NCBI GenBank assembly: GCA_910589415.1 | Contig: OU342630.1 | Span: forward strand, 1,488,001-1,552,000 | Length of the DNA stretch: 64,000 nt | From: Malachius bipustulatus | Taxonomy: Eukaryota; Arthropoda; Insecta; Coleoptera; Melyridae | Direction of reading: 5' to 3' | Part shown: piece by piece, positions 10,272-20,104 of the stretch | Layout: every line of letters starts with the position of its first letter | How positions within the stretch are numbered: the stretch's first letter is position 1 | Translations under genes and position numbers: made by a program | The notes under the pieces: generated by a model | What the model saw: only the letters and a program-made list of their open reading frames with translations | Database searches by the model: none | Told to the model about the DNA's origin: nothing

Positions 10272-12199
10272 TATATGTTCCTAGTCGCTAGAATATTATA
10301 AATAATGTTGGAATAGTTTTGTGGTATTTTGATCTTGGAAAGGTATTCGTGTAATTTGGAGATGTTTACATTGTCATATGCTGACTTAATGTCTAGGAAG
10401 CATGCTAAGACTGTTTGATTTCTAGAAAATGCAAGTTGTATAGAGGCGGTAAGAAGAGTTATATTTTCGTTAATGCCCATTCCCTTACGAAAGCCTATTT
10501 GATGGCTGGTGAATATTTTTGAATTTTCTATGTGCCATTCTATTCTGTTTTTAATTATAAGTTCGAAAGTCTTTAGTATACATGGAGCTAATACTATTGG
10601 TCTATAGTGATCTGGATTTTGTGGTTGTTTATTGGGTTTCAGTAGAGCTATTACCAAGTAATTTCTCCACTGTTCAGGAATTGTTTGTGTTCTCAAACAT
10701 TCATTATAAATATTACATAAGTGAATCAGTGCGTTTGGTGGTAAATTTTTAATCATTGAATATGATGTCTCATCTAGTCCCGTGGCAGAATCTTTTTTTT
10801 TCCTAATGCACATTTTTAGTTCATTTACTTGAATTGGGGGAAACTGTTCTGTGGTTGTAGTTAATGAGAAGTCTGGGTTTATGTTACAGCTACATAGCTT
10901 GTCTAAAATTTTTTCCGTTGTAGTTTCATCTGGTAACCTACTTTTGTAGGAGGATTGATTTTTGTTAGAAAATTTTTTGATAGATTTACAAACCTTAGAT
11001 ATGTTTGATTCTCGGTTTAAAGTATTACAGAATTCATGGAATTTTTGTTTTTTTCTTTTTCTTAAGGAATTTTCTTGTTTGAGCTATCTGTTTTTTTGCA
11101 CTCAGGTAGTTTTCTAATGATGAGTTATTTTTGAATATTGATAGGAATTTTTTCCTTTCTTCTATTGCCTTCTGACATGAATCGTCCCACCATGGGGCTC
11201 TATTGCATTGAGTATTATTATTGGGTTTGGATCGTGGTATGTGGTTTTCTGCAGCAGTATTAATAATTGCAAAGAAGGACTCATAATTTAGATTATTTTT
11301 TATTTGTGAGATATCTGAATTTATTTGGCAATTATATTCTGTCCAATTAGCTTTGTGAAATTGTCGTTTGTTTGAGTAATTCAGGTATGTATGATTATTG
11401 GGTTTGTTGATAGTTAGCATTGTTGGATAGTGGTTACTGAATCCACAGTCTCCTAATAGTTCCCAATTTGTTAGCAGGGCCAAGTTGGAGGATATTATTG
11501 ATAGGTCTAACGGACTACAGTTATTCTCAGCGTTTTGAAACAAGGTTGAGCAATTTTCATTCAATACTACCAAATTATTTTCTGACATTAGTTCTATGAT
11601 TGTTTTACCATTAGCATTGTCTTTCACACTTCCCCAGGTGCTGTGATGAGCATTAAAGTCGCCCATGATAACAATATTGCCTGATAATTTGTTTAATATG
11701 CTTTCAAAGTATTTGATGTGAATTTTTTCTTGTGGCGGACAGTATGCCCCTATTATGTTTAGATTGTCTATTTTAATTATTACTCTTTGAATTTTGTTGT
11801 TTACGGGGAAAGAGTCAGAGTCAACGATATTAAATTTAATGTTTGATTTTATTAAAATGGCAGTTCCGCCATAGCCGTCATCTCTGTCTTGTCTGACTAT
11901 TTCATAGTTATGTAATTGGAAGGAATGGTTTGGCTTTAGCCATGTTTCATTTAAAATAACTACATCTGGGTGATAATCCCTCACTAGTGATATTAGGTTA
12001 TGTTTGTTTGAATTGATGCTGCGTATGTTCCACTGTATTATTGTTATTCCCATTAATAGCTTTGTTGAGAATCGGAACGTGTTAGGTAGTGGGAGTCGGT
12101 TAATTTGTTGTTTTCGAGTGAGAGATTTATGTCTGTGTAATTAACGTTTTCTTTGGGGGGGTGATTTAGGGATTCGTCTAAAGTTAAAGGTGAAATAAA

Positions 12200-13213
12200 T
12201 TATATTTCAGGTTGAAGAGTTTGGGAAGAGATTGGTTTAGTTTGGATAGAATCTGTGTTCCGTCCGTTAGGGTAATTAAGATAAAGACGGTGAGCTGTTT
12301 TGTCATATCCCGATAAATTTATTTGTTTTTCTATTGGTGGGGATAATGGTCTTGATCTTTTGCTTTTGATCATAGAGCTTGTTGGGATGTATGTGGTGGG
12401 GGTTTGTTTTTGGGTTGCAGGTAAGACTGGGAAATCTGATGGATGTAATCTGAATGGCGGAGGTGGAAGGTAGGTTTTAGGACATTTTTGAGATGCCTCG
12501 AAATACGAAAGGTTTTCATAGGCCATCGTTTTTTTTATTTCTCTTTGTCTTTTAAATTCTGGACAAGTTTTGCTGGTGCTTTTGTGTTTGTCACTTTTGC
12601 AGAAGTGGCATTTTATCGTGGTGCATGGATGCTTTTCTTCGTGAGAAGAAGCGCAGCTGTAACATTTTTTCTTGCTGCGGTAATTATTTTTGGTATGTCA
12701 ATAGAGCAGGCAAGAGAAGCACTGAGTAACAGGGGAAATGTATGGATTTATACGGACAGGTAGGTTGTACATATTTATAAATCGTGGCAGGATGGTTCCC
12801 TCAAAGGTTATTAGAATCGAGCTAGATGGGATGTACTGGGTTGTTTTTTTCCCGTTTTCATCTAAAGTTTCAGTTCGTCTGTTAAGTCTTTTGATATCTA
12901 GTATTTTAAATGGGGATTGGGTGCAGCTTTTTAGTTCTTCTATATCTATATCTAAGTCTATCCTAATAGCAACTCCTTTACAAGAAACTCTGTGATATGG
13001 AATGTATAATTCATAGCCCAGCTTCCTAAGTTCCCTACTTTCTACAAACATATTTGCAGCTTGGTAATTATTAAATTTAACACTTATTCTGTTAGAGCCT
13101 TTAGATTCGATTTTAGTACTATCTTTGATATTTAGTTTATAAAGATCTCTTGCTATGGAGAGATGACTATAATTTCCGATATTTTTCGTCTTATCTTCAT
13201 TTTTTGTTTCCAT
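12200..13213 (-). pseudogene. LINE-A ORF1, gag-like zinc-knuckle RNA-binding protein
   Basis: About 338 codons in one minus-strand frame with a TGA at about 12695-12697. Before the stop lies a folded region (RELRKLGYELYIPYHRVSC) of the kind found before zinc knuckles in I-element ORF1 proteins. The stop falls inside the first knuckle, just after CFSCLLY. Further Cys/His groups follow (KKCYSCASSHEEKHPC and KCHFCKSDKHKS), then a Pro/Ser-rich tail. ORF1 proteins of this type bind element RNA. An ATG-led stretch upstream at about 13310 in another frame (MNEGKEVLEDHAKKKQ) may be the original N-terminus, separated by a frame shift. Confidence 0.75.
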
Positions 13214-13339
13214 GAATACCTCGAATGGAGATAAGCTGGTTGAACTGTATTTGAGTATTGCTTTTTTTTAGCATGATCTTCTAATACTTCCTTGCCCTCA
13301 TTCATTTTGTGGATTTATCTAATTCCAAAAATATTATAT

Positions 13340-13719
13340 GAAAGCAAACTTTGTTGCACTTACCGACGATGATGGAAGGAAGGTCAACAACAATAGGAAG
13401 TGTTAGTAATCACCAATATTTTATCGCACTATTAAATATTCTCGAAACTATTTTTAATCAAAATTTCGGCGTGTTGTCGTTACAGTGGCCAGCACGCGAA
13501 TCGAAGTAGGGTTAATAAATAGTATTTACGTCCAGCCCAATCAGCTGATCGTATCGCTACAATGTTCCACTAGTGGAATTCTAGCAGTGGCTAAAGTAGC
13601 GACAAGCTACACATATCTCAGGCAGCGTTCAGATAAATGAACACAGTATCTACCTAAAATATCAGAGTCCCGTACATATCTTTATATTTCTACTTTACCT
13701 TCTCTAATAGTTTTCAATC
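13340..13719. other. Unassigned stretch between LINE-A and Gypsy-2 gag
   Basis: No convincing coding sequence. It probably holds the 5' end of LINE-A and the leader of Gypsy-2, but I could not find a paired LTR, a primer-binding site or a LINE target duplication. The missing copia gag N-terminus is not recognisable here. Confidence 0.5.
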
Positions 13720-16250
13720 ATGAATCCTGTTCTAGCTTTGTTGAGCGATGAACTCGCTTATGAAATAGCGATAAGGAAACAAGTTCCCTTTAATACCCAA
13801 GAGAAAAGGCGAATTCAATTTCGTGCTCTCTTAAATATGGAAAATAATTATTTTTCTATTTCTGAATCTGTCTATCCATTTGATAAAGATTCTGTAGAGT
13901 TGAAAAAGACTCTTGCAGACTTGAAAAACAAAATAAAGGTCGCCCCCTCATCACTCAAGGACCCTGCCTGTCAAAGAATTCAGTGTCGTCTGAGTCAAGT
14001 AATTTCTAGAATCAACAGATTCAAAACTGATAAAGATCCCGAGGCAGAAGCTGAAGCCGAGGCTTTATTTTCTGAGGTACTAGAATTAAAAGGTCAATGA
14101 CTTTTGCAAAACGACCAGTCCCTAGACCAAACTGATAACTTATCTAACCCCCAGAGCGCAACAAGCCTATACTGTCTCTACTCATTCTAGGCCAAGTGTT
14201 CCAGTTTATAAGTGGAATATTAAATTCTCTGGTTCCCCCAAAGATAACTTAATTCTATTCCTAGAAAAAATAAAGGAACTCCAAAGGTCGAGAAATGTCA
14301 CTGATCCTGAACTTTTTAATTCCGCCATGGATCTTTTCGAAGATAAGGCCCTGATTTGGTTTCACAGTGTTGCAAGCTCGATCACTTCTTGGGAAGATCT
14401 CAAGAACAAATTTAAAATAACTTTCCTCCCTCTCTCTTATGATGATGACCTACTAGAGGAAATCAAACAAAGAACTCATAGTGAATTTGAGTTAGTAGCT
14501 ATACACCGTGTTTTATATTAAGTCGGCACTATTGCTAACTTCGTTATTATTTAACCTAGAAAGTCGGTTAAATTAGCAAACTATTTTTTTTCCTTTAACA
14601 AAGTATTTTTTTTCCTGAATAAAATGGCGAAAGCAGAAAAACAATTGAACATCGCGTTTTCGAGATATTTAAAAAAAGGTAATTTTTTTAATGGAACACC
14701 CTGTATATTTTTAGATGGATCGATTGCAAATTTTTTTTTTAAGGGAAAAGTCTTTATACACTATGATCCTAAAATAATAAATTCATTAATTATTCATTAT
14801 TTTATTACTCCCAAAGTAGGCTGCGACAATTACTGTAATTTAGTGTACCTACGTAATGTGAGGTAAAAAAATTATGTCGTCCTCAATAGTGTATTTTTCA
14901 ATAACAAAATACACTAAAAATAAGAGTTGTTACCTTGAAAAGGATTTAATTTTACATAAACAAATAACAGAACTTGTTTGTGTGTAAAATTTTATTATTT
15001 TAGGATCATAGTGCATAGAGACTTTTTCCTTTAAAAAAAATTTTGCAACCGATCCATCTAAAAATATACAGGGTGTTCCATAAAAATATCAATTTTTTTA
15101 AATATATCGAAAACGCGATGTTCAATTGTTTTCCTGTTTTCATCGTTTTATTCAGGAGAAAAAATACTACTAGTTTGCTAATTTAACCGACTTTCTAGCT
15201 CAAATAATAACGAAGGTAGCAATAGTGCCGACTTAATTTAAAACACATTATACAAGTTCTGTTATTTGTTTATTTAAAATTAAATCCTTTTCAATATAAC
15301 AACTCCTTTTTTTGTGTATTTTTTTATTGAAAAATACACTATTGAGGACGATATAATTTTTTACCTTACATTACGGAGGTAGGTACACTAAATTACATTA
15401 ATTGTCGCAGCCAACTTTGGGAGTAATAAAATAATGAATAATTAATGAATTTATTATTTTAGGATCATAGTGCATAGAGACTTTTTCCTTTAAAAAAAAA
15501 TTTGCAACCGATCCATCCAAAAATATATAGGGTGTTCCATTAAAAAAGTTACATTTTTTTAAATATCTCGAAATCGCGATGTTCAATTGTTTTTTGTTTT
15601 CGCCATTTTATTCAGAAGAAAAAGTACTACTAGTTTGCTAATCTAACCGACTTTCTAGGTTAAATAATAACGAAGTTAGCAATAGTGCCGACTTAATATA
15701 AAACACGGTGTATATATGGCGTCAATGCAAGGCTTATTTAAGAGGCTCTCTACCCCTCCATCAGAAGTAGAACAATTTAAGATAATTAAGAAAAATCTTC
15801 ATCCCTACTTCCAAAATCATCTCGCCCTAGTTGACGTGAATAACATCCAGGACATAATTTCCATTGGAAAAAAATTGGAAGACAACAGGACTATTGTCCA
15901 ACAATATCGTCCCCCTCCCTCTAAGAAAGTGCAAAGTCTCTTAAATTCTGACTTAGCATGCTCTGGTGAACCAGCTCCTTTCTCTTCTCGTAAAGCCAGA
16001 GACACACCTACTAAAGGTGCACCCACACCTCATAATACCGAGACCCCTGCTGCTAACCTCTCTGCAGTCACCTGTTGGAATTGTTCCAACAAAAGTCACA
16101 CCTATGTAAGATGTAGTCTCTCTAGGAAAGTTTTCTGTTATGGCTGTGGACATAAAAATGTCTATAAGTGAAAATGTCCCTCATGTTCGGCAGATTTCCT
16201 GAACTCCCTGAAAATTACTTCTCGTTCAAAAGACGACGAAGTTGCACAAC
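13720..16250 (+). pseudogene. Gypsy-2 gag, frameshifted and split by an insert
   Basis: The N-terminal part is open from ATG 13720 to a TGA at 14098. The central gag region (ALIWFHSVASSITSWEDL) lies in another frame from about 14200 to 14503. After the 1.2-kb insert it resumes at 15713 in the same frame (MASMQGLFKRLSTPPSEVEQ), as expected for a clean TA insertion. A C-terminal zinc knuckle pair follows (CWNCSNKSHTYVRC, then CYGCGHKNVYK with a stop where the next Cys group starts). Gag would form the particle shell. There are at least two frame breaks and one stop. Confidence 0.8.
14504..15710. mobile_element. TA-type multimeric inverted-repeat element in Gypsy-2 gag
   Basis: The element is 1207 bp. 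Its ends read CACCGTGTTTTATATTAAG and the reverse complement, flanked by TA (14502-14503 and 15711-15712). Removing it with one TA restores the gag frame. The interior holds three copies of a module of about 260 bp: one forward at the left (14504-14780) and two inverted (about 14990-15246 and 15450-15710), each with a poly-T/poly-A segment and GGGTGTTCC near its inner side. The middle inverted copy has its own near-terminal sequence (ACTTAATTTAAAACACA). No transposase is seen. Confidence 0.88.
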
Positions 16251-16419
16251 AGGGTGCAGTGCGACAAGCAGAGGCCTAAAGCAAGCCCTCGTAGAGAAGA
16301 GTTCAAAGTCAAAAGACGATCAGTCTCCTACCTCATCAAAAGACCAGCACTAAAATCTTCCAGCTATCTTGTAGATTTCCCTATTCAAAAGGAACAGTGG
16401 AAATCATGGTTCCAAAAAG

Positions 16420-16821
16420 TTGCCAACTTTTTCAACTGACTCTTTGATACCTGTCGTAGCCCTAATTTTTCTATCCAACCCTGTCGACAATAGGCCATTT
16501 ATAGCTGTCAAAATGTGTGACGTACCTTATACAGCCCTCTTTGATACCGACGCCAATATCTCTGTTTGTGATTTAGAAACCATGCAGGAAGTTTTGGGCG
16601 AACTCCCTATCCCTTACAAAAATTTTGACCTGTTGTATTCTCTGGAAAATGCTGACGGTTCCCCTCTATCTGTTATCGACATAATTGAACTCGATCTGAC
16701 CATCGATGACGTCACAAAGAGAGTCCAATACCATGTGGTATCTTCTATCTCTCCACAGATTATCTTAGGAATAGAAGTTCATCCCGGTGAACCTTCGACT
16801 TCATTATCTTCTCTTACCTGA
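16420..16821 (+). pseudogene. Gypsy-2 aspartic protease
   Basis: 133 codons. The region around ALFDTDANISVCD matches a retropepsin active site in which the usual DTGA reads DTDA, so the catalytic loop glycine is replaced. IDIIELDLTI and ISPQIILGIE fit the later strands (family pattern IILG-x-D/E). It is separated from gag by frame breaks and from RT by a stop. It is inactive by the glycine change alone. Confidence 0.75.
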
Positions 16822-16835
16822 AGAGCTTAAGGTTT

Positions 16836-18735
16836 GTGCTATCAACAAGATTCAGGATATCTCTTGCTTACCTCCTAACCGATTTATCTCGACTTGAATC
16901 AACGATAGACAAATTAAAAAGTTTGGCCCGTGTTGATACACTCCCTGAAACCAACGTGCTATGTCATTCCATAGAAACGAAAGACGCTAAACCTTTTCGA
17001 CAAAGACAATATCCCTTATCTCCAACCCTTCAACAATATCTAAACGAAGAGGTAGATAAATTACTTAAATTGTCGAAAAAAGTAATTCTCCTTGGGTATC
17101 CCCTGTACTCTTGATCCGGAAGAAAGACAAAACATACCGTGTGTGTTTTGATGGACCAAAATTAAATGAGATCACTACTCATGACTCGTACCCCCTGCCC
17201 AGAATCGATACTATCTTAAGCAAGCTTAAAGATAATGATAAAGAAGAAGTCTTATTCTCGCTAAATTTGAGACTTTATTTTTTCTTCTATTTGGTTACAT
17301 GTTTCGGCTCTTCGGCCATCATCAGACCATAAAATAAAAGTTGTCTCTATGTCATAACAGACAATTTCGGCTCATCAAGTAGGTTGAAGCAAAACATCAC
17401 ACACATCAGTTGAGGGGTTAAAATAACATGCAATCGAAACAAGGGGTGTTCCGACATAGAGTCATCTTGAACTCGTCTCGGAAGTCGAAGACCAGACAAA
17501 TATAAAACGTTGACTAAAACAACAAGGGAAACGGAAAAGGCATCGAATTCCTTGTTAAAAATTTAAAAATTCTCGAAGGCACATGTGCTCGAGTCTCCTG
17601 TAGGAGAACCCACAAAAAAAATATTAAAGATGCCACAATAAAAAAATAAGCTTAAAGATGCTAATTACCTTACCTCCATCGATTTGAAGCAGACTTTCTT
17701 TCACGTTCCTTTAGACGAAGAATCTCGCCCAAAAAACGCTTTTGTAGTTCCCGGGAGAGGTTAATTCCAATTTCTACGAATGCCTTTCGGACTAAGAAAC
17801 AGTGCCCAAACCCAACGACTCATGGACACCATTTTAGGTCCAACTTTGGAACCATTTGTTTTCGTTTATCTTGACGATATAATAATTATCGCCACGAATA
17901 GTTTCGAGAAACAGCTTGAAATCTTAAGGGAAGTGTATGAGCGTTTAAAAGACGACAATCATATTGTTAACTTCTACAAATGTCACTTCTGTCGAGATTC
18001 TCTCTCCTTTTTGGGTTTTATTATCGATAGAAATGGTTGAGAGTTAGTGAAGAGAAAGCTAGGTCTATTATTGAATCCCCTGTTGCTCATTACACCACTG
18101 GAGTAAGACATTTACAATACTATAGGCGTTTCATCAAGGATTTCTCTACCATCAGTGCTCCTATCTCAGCTTTGCTGCATAATCGAAAAAAGGGACAGTC
18201 TTTAACTTGGAACTCAGAAGCTGACCAAGCTTTTAAACTTCTCAAAGAACGACTGACTACAGCTCCCGTTCTAGCTAGCCCAGATTTCTTTCAAGTGGAA
18301 CGAGATTTCGAACACCCCATTGCCTTTGCTAGTCGAATGCTTTCGAAAGCCGAGAAGAAATACACCGTTACCGAAAGAGATTGTTTAGGTGTCTTCTTTT
18401 GTATAGAGTATTTCCGCCCTTATGTTGAAGGTGCAAATTTCACAGTTTACACCGATCATGCCTCTCTTCTCTGGCTTCGCACTTTAAAAGATCCGATGGG
18501 TCGTGTAGCTAGATGGTGTTTACGCCTCAGCCAGTTTCATTTCGACATTAAACATCGTAAAGGCACTTGCAATGTCCCTGCAGACTATCTTTCTCGTTCT
18601 ATATCTTCCATCTCCCTTCAAAACTTTGTACCTGACGATTGGTATAAAGACATGGTCTCCAAAGTTACCGAATTTCCTGAGAAATACCCAGATTTTACTA
18701 TCAAACAATCTCACTCAGATTACGTGGGATTGTAG
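16836..18735 (+). pseudogene. Gypsy-2 RT and partial RNase H
   Basis: RT begins near 16960 (KPFRQRQYPLSPTLQQYL) and continues in 17111-17221 (YRVCFDGPKLNEITTHDSYP). The SINE-like insert interrupts it, and it resumes at 17660. The palm motif MPFGLRNSAQTQRLMD and catalytic FVYLDDIIII are at about 17780-17885. The thumb and connection follow in a new frame (YYRRFIKDFSTISAPISALL). RNase H lacks about 20 residues including the first catalytic Asp: PDFFQ joins directly to VERDFEHPIAFASRML. TERDCLGVFF and YTDHASLLWL remain. The frame ends at 18735 with no integrase. Confidence 0.85.
17234..17647 (+). mobile_element. SINE-like insertion with 12-bp target duplication
   Basis: The insert is 414 bp, flanked by the direct repeat AAGCTTAAAGAT (17222-17233 and 17648-17659). 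The sequence on either side joins into Gypsy-2 RT. A duplication of this length and a short A-rich end (ACAATAAAAAAAT) beside the right copy fit target-primed reverse transcription. There is no ORF, and I did not find a clear polymerase III A/B box pair. The minus strand contains CTGATGA, a short hairpin and GAAAC (around 17300-17330), discussed as a finding. Confidence 0.7.
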
Positions 18736-19475
18736 CGACATTAGTAACGTAGGGCGGTATGGTTTAATTTCTTCAAAGATAAAAGATAATAGGATGGCAG
18801 ATGACCTTATAATTTAGATTAATTGACCTAAAGTAACCTGGGCTATAAAGGCATCAAAATTCGCTCAGAATTTAAAATGTTAGTAATTTCTAACTACCTA
18901 CTGTAATTATTTAAATAACTATCTACTTTGAATAATAATCTTGACTTTTAATAAAGAATGTATTTTTAAAATTATTTACAGTTTAATAAAAATGGTAATT
19001 CTATTGCAACAACTTACTACTTAGTTATCTTATCATGTTATAATTAAATATGTAACTTTCTCAATTTGTTAAAATATCTCATTTAACAAGTTTAAATGAT
19101 TAAGATGTAGATATATATTTTCTACTCCTAACCTTTAATATGCATATTCAATATGAATCACCAGTGCTTTAATGGGTCTCATTAAGATACAAATTTTTAT
19201 TAACGCACTGGTCAAGCTATCCAATGGCAGAGGAGCATTTGCAATCGAATCGGTCCCTTTTCGCTCACAATCGGGTCGGTCCAAACCAACCGAAGTCACA
19301 GAGTTGTCATACTGACGACAAAAATTGCCTTGTGATATAAGTTCTGTATTTCTGAAAAAAAATTCTGAACGTTTATTTAATTTAGAACATAAGTAACATT
19401 CAAAGAAAATTTATCAAGATTTTATGTTACCTTAATTAATTTGATAAGTAGGTATATCGTGTTAAAGATGGGAAG
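18736..19475. other. AT-rich non-coding stretch
   Basis: No coding similarity and no clear repeat ends. It lies between truncated Gypsy-2 and the 3-kb inverted-repeat element, and may be old host or intronic sequence. Confidence 0.5.
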
Positions 19476-19578
19476 AAATTTTCGGTTTATTTCAATAAGC
19501 CAGTGGTGTAGAAACAGGGGTCGTTTGACACTTTTCACTCTTTAAAAAAGTAAGGGCTAGGTTTTTTGATGTCTTAGT

Positions 19579-20104
19579 ACTTTTTTCTGAATCAACGGTC
19601 TTTTTACAATAAAAAAGCCATACTTATTTAACTTACCCAGAGGCGTCCGTTTTATAGATATTTGCAATTGTTTTTTTTTTGCAATTAAAAAATTTCATTT
19701 ATTAAAATTGTGAAGGTAGCTTTGAAATTTAAATAAACTAATTTTTTGACTTACTTGTCAGTTTGACATTTCATATCCGAAGTGAAAATTAAATAATTTT
19801 ATTGTCAAGAAAATTATTCAACACATAACAAAGCATAAGTAATTGAACAAAACATACCTAACATAAAATTACCTAATAATTATCTAATATTGTTCGAAGT
19901 GTCCTCCGTTTGCACGTACACATGCATTTAAACGCTGCTCCAACGAAAACATTATTTTTGGTTGATTTGATAATCGTTCAAATACATTTTTTTTTACACA
20001 AAATTGCAAATATCTCAAAAACGGACGCCTCTGGGCAAATTAAACAAGTATGGCTTTTTTATTGTAAAAAGACCGTTGATTCAGAAAAAAGTAATAAGAC
20101 ATTG
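19579..20104. mobile_element. Hairpin MITE nested at the left arm of the 3-kb element
   Basis: The inverted arms are about 100 bp: the left contains CTGAATCAACGGTCTTTTTA and GAGGCGTCCGTTTTATAG, and the right (about 20005-20104) is the complement. It sits at the inner edge of the outer element's left arm. The exact ends and duplication could not be fixed. The unique centre includes a fragment like a transposase C-terminus (19891-19942, minus). Confidence 0.75.
19891..19942 (-). pseudogene. Transposase C-terminal fragment (mariner-like)
   Basis: The minus strand reads LEQRLNACVRANGGHFEQY. The pattern R-x-x-A-C-x-x-A-x-G-G-H-F-E is the characteristic last segment of a large group of insect mariner/IS630-like transposases. 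No upstream domain remains in frame. It suggests the hairpin MITE derives from such a transposon. Confidence 0.5.

Larger units (their letters stand above)
8458..12053 (-). pseudogene. LINE-A ORF2: endonuclease and reverse transcriptase, RNase H lost
   Basis: It starts at ATG 12053 (MGITIIQWNIRSINSN), typical of an apurinic-type endonuclease. Further endonuclease motifs are LNETWLKP, GDFNAHHSTWG and a final SNHYP (family consensus SDH, so Asp is replaced). A frame shift near 11055 in an A-rich run moves to the RT frame: IPEQWRNYLVIALLKP, DHYRPIVLAPCILK, FLDIKSAYDNV, then after the mariner-type insert QGSPLSPLLFNIYI and SYADDLLL. A TAA at about 9095 interrupts a conserved stretch. About 0.7 kb is absent near 8800, so the ORF passes from the post-RT region to the C-terminal CCHC-like segment (YCECGGYGN) without RNase H. 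It is not functional. Confidence 0.85.
8027..13340 (-). mobile_element. LINE-A: I/Jockey-type LINE with ORF1 and ORF2, internally deleted
   Basis: On the minus strand an ORF1 with zinc knuckles (12200-13213) precedes an ORF2 with endonuclease and RT (8458-12053). The 3' non-coding region ends in a (GAA)n run at 8027-8042 that cuts into copia gag. The 3' region and ORF2 are clearly related to LINE-B at the right end of the window. Compared with LINE-B, about 0.7 kb of ORF2 carrying RNase H is missing near 8800. A mariner-type element splits RT at 9617-10271. The 5' end is placed only approximately, since no flanking duplication was found. Confidence 0.85.
13720..18735 (+). mobile_element. Gypsy-2: decayed Ty3/gypsy element, 3'-truncated
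   Basis: Gag, protease, RT and RNase H occur in gypsy order on the plus strand, scattered over several frames. Integrase and the 3' LTR are missing: similarity stops shortly after the RNase H connection at about 18720. Two later insertions, a TA-type multimer (14504-15710) and a SINE-like sequence (17234-17647), interrupt it. No LTR was identified at the left. It is clearly older than Gypsy-1 and Gypsy-3. Confidence 0.85.
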
